The notes below the pieces were generated by a model. It was given only the letters and a program-made list of their open reading frames with translations. It was not told the origin of the DNA and ran no database searches. A DNA stretch of 39,803 nt from Nocardia tenerifensis NBRC 101015 (lineage in GTDB: Bacteria; Actinomycetota; Actinomycetes; Mycobacteriales; Mycobacteriaceae), in NCBI RefSeq assembly GCF_000308715.1, contig NZ_BAGH01000391.1, positions 1-39,803 on the forward strand, in the 5' to 3' direction. The position numbers were made by a program, and so were the translations under genes. Each line of letters begins with the position of its first letter. Position 1 is the first letter of the stretch. Below are positions 33,599 through 39,803 of the stretch, one piece after another.

Positions 33599-34222
33599 AT
33601 GAAGATCGCTGTCTTCGGCGCCACGAGCACGGTCGGCCGGTTGGTCGTCGCGCAGGCCATCGAGGAGGGGCACGAGGTGACGGCGTTCACCCGCGACGCG
33701 GCGGGCCTCGAGCAGCGGCACGAGCGGCTGCACATCGTTAAAGGCGATGTGCTGGACACGAACTCGGTCGAGCGCGCGGTCGCGGGGCAGGACGCGGTGC
33801 TGGTCTCGCTCGGCGCGGGGCGCAAGGGCGTGATCCGGGCCGAGGGCACCCGCGCGGTGCTCGAGGCCATGCACCGCACCGGGGTGAAGCGGGTGATCGT
33901 GCAGACCACCCTCGGCGTCGGCGACAGCCGGGGCAACCTGAACTTCGTCTGGAAGTACCTCATGTTCGGGATGCTGCTGCGCGAGGCCTTCGCCGACCAC
34001 GTGCGGCAGGAGGGGTACGTGCGGGCCAGCGACCTGGACTGGACGATCGTGCGGCCGAGCGCGTTCACCGACGGTCCGCTCACCCGCGGGTTCCGGCGCG
34101 GCTTCCCCGCCGACGAGCGCGGCCTGTCGCTGAAGATCTCCCGCGCCGATATCGCCGACTTCATGCTCGAGCAACTGACCGACGACACCTACCTGCGCCG
34201 GACACCGGGCATCTCCAACTGA
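33599..34222 (+). CDS. NAD(P)-binding atypical SDR-family protein
   Basis: This is a 207-residue Rossmann-fold protein of the NAD(P)H-binding (NmrA-like, atypical SDR) group. The dinucleotide motif is IAVFGATSTVGRLV at the N terminus (GATxxxG), followed by the RDAAG and VKGDVLD segments. No classical YxxxK catalytic pair is evident, as is usual in this branch, so the role may be a sensor or a reductase. The C-terminal half has WTIVRPSAFTDGPLT and a region like that seen in biliverdin or flavin reductase-like members. The ATG at 33599 follows AAGGAGAGAACATC. Confidence 0.85.
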   Translation: MKIAVFGATSTVGRLVVAQAIEEGHEVTAFTRDAAGLEQRHERLHIVKGDVLDTNSVERAVAGQDAVLVSLGAGRKGVIRAEGTRAVLEAMHRTGVKRVIVQTTLGVGDSRGNLNFVWKYLMFGMLLREAFADHVRQEGYVRASDLDWTIVRPSAFTDGPLTRGFRRGFPADERGLSLKISRADIADFMLEQLTDDTYLRRTPGISN

Positions 34223-34271
34223 GCGTTCGCCCGGTCACTGGACTGGTTGAGCGCCTTCAGGACTCGCCACG

Positions 34272-35420
34272 CTACGCGTGCTCGTGGAGTTCGCCCCACG
34301 CCGGGAAAGGGTCCGGATAGCCCGCCCAGACAGCCGGGCCCGCGGCGAACTCCGCATCGGTGAGCAGTGCGTCGTCGAGCAAGCCGCGCACCTTGTCTCG
34401 ATCGAGGTGGACGCCGATGAAGACGATCTCCTGCCCGGCGGGGACCTCCAGGGCCGACCACCACGCGGCCGGCTCGAAGACCAGATTCGGCCCGGCCTGG
34501 GACCACACGGCCGCCAGCGAGGGGCGGCTGGCGATCCAGCAGAAACCCTTGCTGCGCAACAGGCCCCGTAGTTCACCGAGCGCCTCGGACAGTCGCAGCG
34601 GATGAAACGGCCGGTCGGCGAGGTAGGTGAGGCTGCCGATGCCGTACTCCTCGGTCTCGGGCGTGTGCCCGCCGGCCAGCTCCTCGGCCCAGCCCTCGGC
34701 CTCCTCCGCGACGAGCGGGTCGTACCGGCCGGTGCCCAGCACCTCACCCAGATCGACCACACCATTGGTCGTGCGCAGCACATGAGCGCGCGGATTCAAT
34801 TTGCGCACAGTCGCTTCCACCGCGCCTGCGGCCGCCTCGCCGACCAGATCGGTCTTGTTCACCAGCAGCACATCGGCGAACTCCACCTGATCGACCAGCA
34901 GGTCGGCGATCGTGCGCGAATCCCCCTCGCCCGCTTCCAACTTCCGCTCGGCCAGCGCCTGCCCCTTGGCGACCTCGGCGAGGAAGGTCGATGCGTCGAC
35001 CACCGTCACCATCGTGTCCAGCCGCGCGATATCGCCGAGTGTGAATCCGTCCTCGAACTCCCAGTCGAAGGTGGCCGCCACCGGCATCGGCTCGGAGATG
35101 CCGGTCGACTCGATGACCAGCTGATCGAACCTGCCCTCCCGCGCGAGCCGGCCCACCGCCTCGATGAGGTCCTCGCGCAGCGTGCAGCAGATGCACCCGT
35201 TGGTGAGCTCGACCAGCTTCTCCTCGGTCCGATCGAGGTGGCCCTGCCCCGCGACCAGCGCGGCATCGATGTTCACCTCGCTCATGTCGTTGACGATGAC
35301 CGCGACGCGGCGCCCCTCGCGATTGGCGAGGATGTGGTTGAGCAGGGTCGTCTTGCCCGCGCCGAGGAAGCCGGACAGCACGGTGACGGGTAGCGGATGA
35401 GCGGGAGCCGAAGTGGTCAT
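34272..35420 (-). CDS. CobW/COG0523-family GTPase (probable zinc metallochaperone)
   Basis: This 382-residue P-loop GTPase belongs to the COG0523 family, whose members deliver zinc or other metals to client proteins. The Walker A motif is GFLGAGKTTLL (about residues 17-27). The metal-binding CxCC motif is NGCICC, the Walker B-like segment is VIESTGISEP, and the guanine specificity motif is NKTD. The C-terminal CobW_C domain runs from about residue 270. The ATG at 35420 has TATCAT 6 nt upstream and no Shine-Dalgarno sequence, so it is probably leaderless. A Zur-like box overlaps that promoter, so the gene is expected to be induced when zinc is scarce. Confidence 0.9.
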   Translation of the reverse strand: MTTSAPAHPLPVTVLSGFLGAGKTTLLNHILANREGRRVAVIVNDMSEVNIDAALVAGQGHLDRTEEKLVELTNGCICCTLREDLIEAVGRLAREGRFDQLVIESTGISEPMPVAATFDWEFEDGFTLGDIARLDTMVTVVDASTFLAEVAKGQALAERKLEAGEGDSRTIADLLVDQVEFADVLLVNKTDLVGEAAAGAVEATVRKLNPRAHVLRTTNGVVDLGEVLGTGRYDPLVAEEAEGWAEELAGGHTPETEEYGIGSLTYLADRPFHPLRLSEALGELRGLLRSKGFCWIASRPSLAAVWSQAGPNLVFEPAAWWSALEVPAGQEIVFIGVHLDRDKVRGLLDDALLTDAEFAAGPAVWAGYPDPFPAWGELHEHA

Positions 35421-35425
35421 CCGTT

Positions 35426-35444
35426 AATGATAATGGTTTTCATT
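35426..35444 (-). promoter_or_regulatory. Zur-like operator at the CobW gene promoter
   Basis: AATGATAA-TGG-TTTTCATT is an imperfect 19-bp palindrome (7 of 8 pairs) with the AT-rich pattern of Fur-family Zur boxes. It extends to GTTAATGATAA / TTTTCATTTAC with 9 of 11 pairs. It overlaps TATCAT on the minus strand, the probable -10 of the gene. Zur rather than iron control is inferred because the gene family is Zur-regulated in many bacteria. Confidence 0.7.
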
Positions 35445-35510
35445 TACCGCTGAGGCCTCGGGTGCCCGGTTCGAGGTGGCGACGCCGGCCGACGTCGTAG
35501 GGTTTGGGGC

Positions 35511-36356
35511 GTGAAGCTGCTGCCATTGACCCCCGACGGGCAGACCCCCGTCCGGGTGCTCACCATTGCCGGGACCGACTCCGGCGGTGGTGCCGGAATC
35601 CAGGCCGATACGCGCACCATGGCCCTGTGCGGGGTGCACGCCTGCGTGGCGGTCGCGGCGGTGACCGTGCAGAACTCGAAGGGGGTCAGCGACTTCCACG
35701 AGATTCCGCCGCACATCGTGGCCGGCCAGGTGCGCGCCGTGGTGACCGATATCGGCGTCGGCGCGGTCAAGACCGGCATGTTGGCCTCGACCGCGATCAT
35801 CGAGGCCGTCGCGGAGGCCTGCGGGGAGGTCGGCATCGGCCGCGACCGGCCGATCCCGCTGATCGTCGACCCGGTCGCGGCCTCCATGCACGGCGATCCG
35901 CTGCTGCACGAGGAGGCGCTGGACGCGGTGCGGCACACGCTGATTCCGCTGGCGACGGTGGTGACCCCGAACCTCGATGAGGTCCGGCTGATCACCGGCA
36001 TCGACGTCACCGACGACGCCTCGGCCCGCCAGGCCGCGCGGGCCCTGCACCGGCTCGGCCCGCAATGGGCGATCGTGAAGGGCGGGCACCTGCGGTCCTC
36101 CGAGTACAGCACCGATCTGCTGTTCGACGGCGCGGACTTCCTGGAGTTCACCGCGCCGCGGATCGGCACCGCCAACGACCACGGCGGCGGGGACACCCTG
36201 GCGGCGGCGATCGCGTGCGCGCTGGCCAACGGTTACTCGGTGCCGGAGGCGGTCGAGTTCGCCAAGGAGTGGACCTACCGCTGCCTCGCCGCCTCGTACG
36301 ACCTGGGCGCGGGCCACGGCCCGGTGTCCCCCCTGTGGCGGCTGCACCACGAGTGA
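35511..36356 (+). CDS. thiD: Hydroxymethylpyrimidine / phosphomethylpyrimidine kinase ThiD
   Basis: This 281-residue ribokinase-fold enzyme phosphorylates HMP and HMP-phosphate, the product of ThiC, for thiamine synthesis. It has the N-terminal VLTIAGTDSGGGAGIQAD, VVTPNLDEVRLITG, VKGGHLRSS, and the phosphate-binding NDHGGGDTLAAAIACAL. The last segment carries GGGD where the E. coli enzyme has GTGC; as I recall, the M. tuberculosis protein also has GGGD, so this is probably a lineage feature. The GTG at 35511 has TAGGGT 7 nt upstream. No riboswitch precedes it, in contrast to thiC, which lies 14 kb away. Confidence 0.94.
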   Translation: MKLLPLTPDGQTPVRVLTIAGTDSGGGAGIQADTRTMALCGVHACVAVAAVTVQNSKGVSDFHEIPPHIVAGQVRAVVTDIGVGAVKTGMLASTAIIEAVAEACGEVGIGRDRPIPLIVDPVAASMHGDPLLHEEALDAVRHTLIPLATVVTPNLDEVRLITGIDVTDDASARQAARALHRLGPQWAIVKGGHLRSSEYSTDLLFDGADFLEFTAPRIGTANDHGGGDTLAAAIACALANGYSVPEAVEFAKEWTYRCLAASYDLGAGHGPVSPLWRLHHE

Positions 36357-36546
36357 CGACACCCGTATTCAGCGCTGTCACGCCCCTAAGGGGGACGATT
36401 CTTGTCGGTGGCCGCTGAGACAATAGTGGTGTCGCACACGCGGCGGGGCCTCGACGAAGCGGCTCGGCCAGAACAACGTCGTTCGGGTGTCTGCGACAAC
36501 GGTTCAGCGCCGTCCCCGGTGTCGCCGCGGGCGGCCGAGCGGGGCG

Positions 36547-37272
36547 CTACTCGCCGGAAAAGGCAAGGTGCAGTGGCAGATCGATATCGATGACGATGCC
36601 GTTGAGGCGGGCATTGGCCGCGGTGAGCGCGGCGATGGTCTCGGCGAGATAGGCGACGAACCGCTCGATCGGCATCGGCTGCGGCTTCAACCGGTTCGCG
36701 CCGAGCCACCAATCGGTGGCCGAGCCGACCGCGCCGAAGATCGAGTAGATGACCAGCTCGACGCTGTCCACCTCGATCGACTCGGCGCCCACCGACTCGG
36801 CGAACAGGTCGGCGGCGCGCTTGGCCGACTGGCGCGCGGACTGCAGCGCGCGTTCGGAGTCGTCGGACTGCTGCGCGAAATGGCTGTGCAGCATGAAGCG
36901 GAAGACGCTGGGGTGCTCCGACACCACGAGCGCGTACTCGGCGGCGCCGCGGCGCACCAGTTCGCGGACCGAGTCGTTGGTCAGGTCGGCACCGGCGATC
37001 AGCCGCTCCCACAGCATGTCGCGGACCCGGTCGACGATGGCGTTGTAGAGGTCGGTCTTGTCCTCGAAATGCCGGTACAGCTTGGGTTTCGCCGCCCCTG
37101 CCTCCTTGGCGATATCGCCCATGCTGACGTCCGGGCCGAACGTGTCCAGCGCGCGGAACGCCGCGTCGACGAACTTCTCGCGGACCTCGAGCCGGTGCGC
37201 ACGCCAGCGCTCCGTGCGCGCGTCGACGCGTTTGCGCGGCGCCTCGTCAGTCTCTCGCCCGCTACGCATCAC
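36547..37272 (-). CDS. TetR-family regulator
   Basis: This is a 241-residue regulator with a basic N-terminal arm (RKRVDARTERWRAHR) before the HTH region FVDAAFRALDTFGPDVSMGD, then IAKEAGAAKPKLYRHFEDK (about residues 30-75). The C-terminal domain is long and helical and ends in IVIDIDLPLHLAFSGE. GTG at 37272 and ATG at 37269 are adjacent starts; TAGCAT lies 8 nt before the GTG. It follows the Lrp gene by 69 bp on the same strand. The 190-bp gap downstream, to thiD, shows no clear feature. Confidence 0.87.
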   Translation of the reverse strand: MMRSGRETDEAPRKRVDARTERWRAHRLEVREKFVDAAFRALDTFGPDVSMGDIAKEAGAAKPKLYRHFEDKTDLYNAIVDRVRDMLWERLIAGADLTNDSVRELVRRGAAEYALVVSEHPSVFRFMLHSHFAQQSDDSERALQSARQSAKRAADLFAESVGAESIEVDSVELVIYSIFGAVGSATDWWLGANRLKPQPMPIERFVAYLAETIAALTAANARLNGIVIDIDLPLHLAFSGE

Positions 37273-37341
37273 AATTCCGGATGCTACCCGCTACCGGCGG
37301 TACCGATGACCGGGTCAAACGTTTCCCGCCGGCACGAACCG

Positions 37342-38373
37342 CTAGCGACGCCGCGCCGCACGCGGCGGTACCGGCGCGGGTGGATTAAGTCTGCCCCCGG
37401 TGGTGCTCGAACCCGCCTGCTTGAATCGCTCGAGCACCGGCGTGAGCTCGAAGCTGTGCACGCCGTCCAGGGTCGCCATCTTGGTGGTCACGTAGTGGTA
37501 CAGGCCCTCGGCGGTGTCGGCGGTGAGCACGGCGAAGATGTTGAACGGCCCGGTAACCGCTGCGGCATAGTCGGTTTCGTCGTGCTGGGCGACGGCGCGG
37601 CCGACGGCGTCCAGCCGCGCAGGCGCGACCCGGAGCCAGAGGAAGGCCGAGAGGCTGGAACCGAGTGCGGCGGGGGCGATGTCGAGGTCGAAGTAGAGGA
37701 TGCCCGCCGCCTGCAGGGCGGCGATCCGGCGGGCCACCCGGCCGATGCTCATGCCGGTCGCGCGGGCGAGCACCGAGAAACCGGCCCGGCCGTCGCGGGC
37801 CAGCAACTCCAGCAGCGCGCCGTCCTCGTCGCGCAGACGCAGCTCGCCGTTGACGTAATCCGTTGCCGCAGTACCCTTCTCGCCGCGCGCGGCTTGCCTG
37901 CCGCGCCAGTCGAGGGCCCGGGGTCCGACGAAGCGGTGCAGGATCAGCGCCGCGGCGATGCCGTGCACCGGCGCCGTGCGTTGCAGCCGCTGCACGAGCA
38001 GGTCGTCGCGGTCCTGCGGGGAGCGCGGGTGCAGCGAGAAGTTCACCTCGGCGCCTGCCGCGGCGATGCTGACCCACGCCGCGTCGTCGCGGCGCGCCAA
38101 TGCCTCGGCCACCTGCCGCGCGCCGTCCGGGCGGCAGTGCACCCGGATGATCCAGTCGTGCTCGCCGATCGCGCGCGAGTCGACCGCGCCGATCACCCTG
38201 ACCACGCCGTCGCGGCGTAACCGCCGGTAGCGGCGGGCGACGGTCTGCTCCGCGACGCCCAGCTCGGCGGCGACCCGGTTGAACGAGACGCGCGGGTCGA
38301 GCTGCAGCGCCTGCACGATCCGCGCGTCGAGGCCGTCCAGGATGGAGTTTCCGCTCACCGCAGCCGCGCTCAT
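37342..38373 (-). CDS. Tandem-duplicated Lrp/AsnC-family regulator
   Basis: This is a 343-residue protein built of two Lrp/AsnC units, about twice the usual size of 150-170. The first HTH (LDARIVQALQLDPRVSFNRV, AAELGVAEQTVARRYRRLRR) is at about residues 12-55, followed by a ligand-binding RAM-like domain. The second HTH (LLELLARDGRAGFSVLARAT, GMSIGRVARRIAALQAAGI) begins at about residue 190 and is followed by a second RAM-like domain. Both HTHs look intact. The ATG at 38373 has TACATT 8 nt upstream and no Shine-Dalgarno sequence. It is divergent from an MFS exporter, suggesting control of that gene by an amino acid or related ligand. Confidence 0.88.
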   Translation of the reverse strand: MSAAAVSGNSILDGLDARIVQALQLDPRVSFNRVAAELGVAEQTVARRYRRLRRDGVVRVIGAVDSRAIGEHDWIIRVHCRPDGARQVAEALARRDDAAWVSIAAAGAEVNFSLHPRSPQDRDDLLVQRLQRTAPVHGIAAALILHRFVGPRALDWRGRQAARGEKGTAATDYVNGELRLRDEDGALLELLARDGRAGFSVLARATGMSIGRVARRIAALQAAGILYFDLDIAPAALGSSLSAFLWLRVAPARLDAVGRAVAQHDETDYAAAVTGPFNIFAVLTADTAEGLYHYVTTKMATLDGVHSFELTPVLERFKQAGSSTTGGRLNPPAPVPPRAARRR

Positions 38374-38479
38374 AAGGAGGAAATGTACGCCGAATCCCCG
38401 GCGAGGCGCCCGCAGCCGTCGCCGCGCCGGATACTCGACGCCGTCTCCCGCCCACGAATCTTCCGAGAGGACAACGGCT

Positions 38480-39803
38480 TTGCGTAAATGGCTGCCGCTG
38501 CTGACGGTGTGTCTCGGCACCTTCATGCTGCTGATCGACGTCACCATCGTGAACGTCGCACTACCCGACATGCGCGAGGACTTGACCGCGTCGTTCGGCT
38601 CGCTGCAATGGGTGGTCGACGGCTACGCCCTCGCCATGGCCGCGCTCATGCTGGGGGTCGGCTCCATCGCCGACCTGGCCGGGCATCGACGCACCTACCT
38701 CGCGGGCTTGGCGCTGTTCGCGGTGTCCTCGCTGGTCTGCGGCGTCGCGCCGAATCCGGCGGTGCTCATCGCGGCGCGGGTGGTGCAGGGCATCGGCGCG
38801 ACCACCATGGCGTGCACCACCTTCGCCCTGCTGAACAACTCCTACCGCGGGCGCGATCAGGGCGTGGCGTACGGCGTCTGGGGCGCGGTCGCGGGCGCGT
38901 CCAGCGCCATCGGACCGATCATCGGCGGGGTGCTCACCGATCTCGCGTCGTGGCGCTGGATCTTCTTCGTCAACCTGCCGGTCAGCGCGATGGCGATGGC
39001 GCTGTGCGTGCTGGTGCTCGCCGATCCGGAGCGGGCGCACCGCGGCCGGGTCGACCTCGCGGGCATGGCGAGCTTCACCGTCAGCGCGGCGGCGGCGACC
39101 TACGCGCTGACCCGGGCGAACGAGGACGGCTGGTCGAACGCGCTCACCTGGTGGCTGCTGGCGCTGGCCGCGGTGTCGCTGGTCGGGTTCGTGCTGATCG
39201 AGCGGGGTTCGGCGCAGCCGATGCTCGACCTGTCGCTGCTGCGGGACCGGGTGTTCGTCGGCGTGCTGGTCGCGGCGGGCGCACTGTTCTTCGCCGCGTT
39301 CGCCGCGCTGATGTACACCCAGATCTGGATGCAGTCGGTGCTCGGGCTGAGCGCCATCCAGGCGGGCGCGGTGGGTCTGCCGCTGTCGGTCATGGCGTTT
39401 CTGGTGTCCGGCAGCATCGGGCGGTTCCTGCACGGCGAGCACCGCGGGCGGATCATCGCGGGCGGACTCTTCGTGGTCGGCGTCGGCGGCGTCCTCGGCG
39501 GACTGCTCGTGCACGGTGAATCCGGTTGGGCGGCACTGGTTCCCGGCTTCGTGGCCGTCGGGCTCGGGGTGGGGCTCGCCACCGCGACGCTGAGTTCGGC
39601 CGCGATGGCGGCGGTGCCGTGGCAGCGGGCAGGCATGGCGACGGGCGCGGTCAATACCGCCCAGCAGCTGACCTACGCGCTCGGGATCGCCACGCTGGGC
39701 AGCGTGTTCACCGCGCGGGCCTCGGCCGTCCTCGGCGATCGCGCCGTGCCGGACGCGGAGGCCGCGGCCAGGGCCGTCGGCGGCGGCCAGTCGGCGGTGC
39801 TGG
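38480..39803 (+). CDS. MFS exporter, DHA2 (EmrB/QacA) family, 3' end outside window
   Basis: At least 441 codons of a drug/proton antiporter are present, and the frame remains open at the window end. The TTG at 38480 follows GAGAGG by 9 nt and gives RKWLPLLTVCLGTFMLLID, then VTIVNVALPDMREDL, the hallmark of DHA2 helix 1. Further segments are QWVVDGYALAMAALMLGVGS with motif A (ADLAGHRRTY) and the motif C region AGASSAIGPIIGG. Opposite-strand and shifted open frames in this stretch are shadows. It is divergent from the double Lrp gene across 106 bp, so it is its likely target. Confidence 0.92.
   Translation, partial: MRKWLPLLTVCLGTFMLLIDVTIVNVALPDMREDLTASFGSLQWVVDGYALAMAALMLGVGSIADLAGHRRTYLAGLALFAVSSLVCGVAPNPAVLIAARVVQGIGATTMACTTFALLNNSYRGRDQGVAYGVWGAVAGASSAIGPIIGGVLTDLASWRWIFFVNLPVSAMAMALCVLVLADPERAHRGRVDLAGMASFTVSAAAATYALTRANEDGWSNALTWWLLALAAVSLVGFVLIERGSAQPMLDLSLLRDRVFVGVLVAAGALFFAAFAALMYTQIWMQSVLGLSAIQAGAVGLPLSVMAFLVSGSIGRFLHGEHRGRIIAGGLFVVGVGGVLGGLLVHGESGWAALVPGFVAVGLGVGLATATLSSAAMAAVPWQRAGMATGAVNTAQQLTYALGIATLGSVFTARASAVLGDRAVPDAEAAARAVGGGQSAVL

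Noticed and set aside
36160..36220. ThiD with Asp in place of the Cys of the GTGC motif as a sign of changed function
   Set aside because: From memory the M. tuberculosis ThiD has the same GGGD segment, so it appears to be a lineage feature rather than a novelty.
36357..36546. A gene or RNA in the gap between thiD and the TetR gene
   Set aside because: Only a distant TGTCGCA/TGCGACA pair was seen; no coding frame, promoter pair or stable hairpin stands out.

Overview
The window is GC-rich, densely coded actinobacterial DNA, most likely from a Nocardia-like member of the Mycobacteriales. Evidence: GTG and TTG starts are common; many genes have a TANNNT -10 hexamer 6-8 nt before the start codon (leaderless mRNAs); there is a KasA-like mycolate-type ketoacyl synthase; there is a perfect actinobacterial LexA box; and gene order matches, from memory, the M. 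tuberculosis stretch Rv0422c-Rv0433 (thiD, thiC, xthA, GNAT, def, DUF3263, virR, sodC, YbdK-type ligase). No tRNA, rRNA, CRISPR array, transposase or phage gene was seen.

Layout. 1-300: C-terminal end of a membrane protein. 411-6509: complete Mrp Na+/H+ antiporter operon (mrpA with fused mrpB, then C, D, E, F, G), mostly with 4-nt stop/start overlaps. 6539-13522: housekeeping block with a PAP2-type membrane phosphatase, YbdK-like ligase, SodC lipoprotein, VirR-like LytR_C protein and DUF3263 protein on the minus strand, diverging from def, a GNAT and xthA on the plus strand. 13537-19700: accessory block with a Uma2-family protein, TetR, a homogentisate dioxygenase/fumarylacetoacetase pair for tyrosine or phenylacetate catabolism, and a TetR divergent from a secreted lipase. 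19838-21585: TPP riboswitch and thiC. 21652-35420: second accessory block made largely of regulator/target modules, with a SOS-box-controlled DUF1444-like gene, MFS/MarR, VOC-TPR/MarR, TetR-MFS next to a KAS and thioesterase, VOC, TetR/epoxide hydrolase, an NAD(P)-binding protein, and a CobW GTPase under a probable Zur box. 35511-36356: thiD. 36547-39803: TetR, a double Lrp/AsnC regulator, and a divergent MFS exporter that runs off the window.

How the genes work together. The thiC-thiD and xthA-to-YbdK genes look like an ancestral scaffold into which two blocks of catabolic, efflux and stress genes were inserted. Six regulator genes sit head to head with an enzyme or transporter, and three of those intergenic regions contain clear dyad operators that overlap the predicted promoters. 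The signals most worth following are the LexA-box promoter driving a poorly characterised gene (22554-22582), the 30-bp MarR palindrome carrying two opposed -10 elements (26272-26301), the 56-bp nested TetR operator (32279-32334), and the Zur-like box at the CobW gene.
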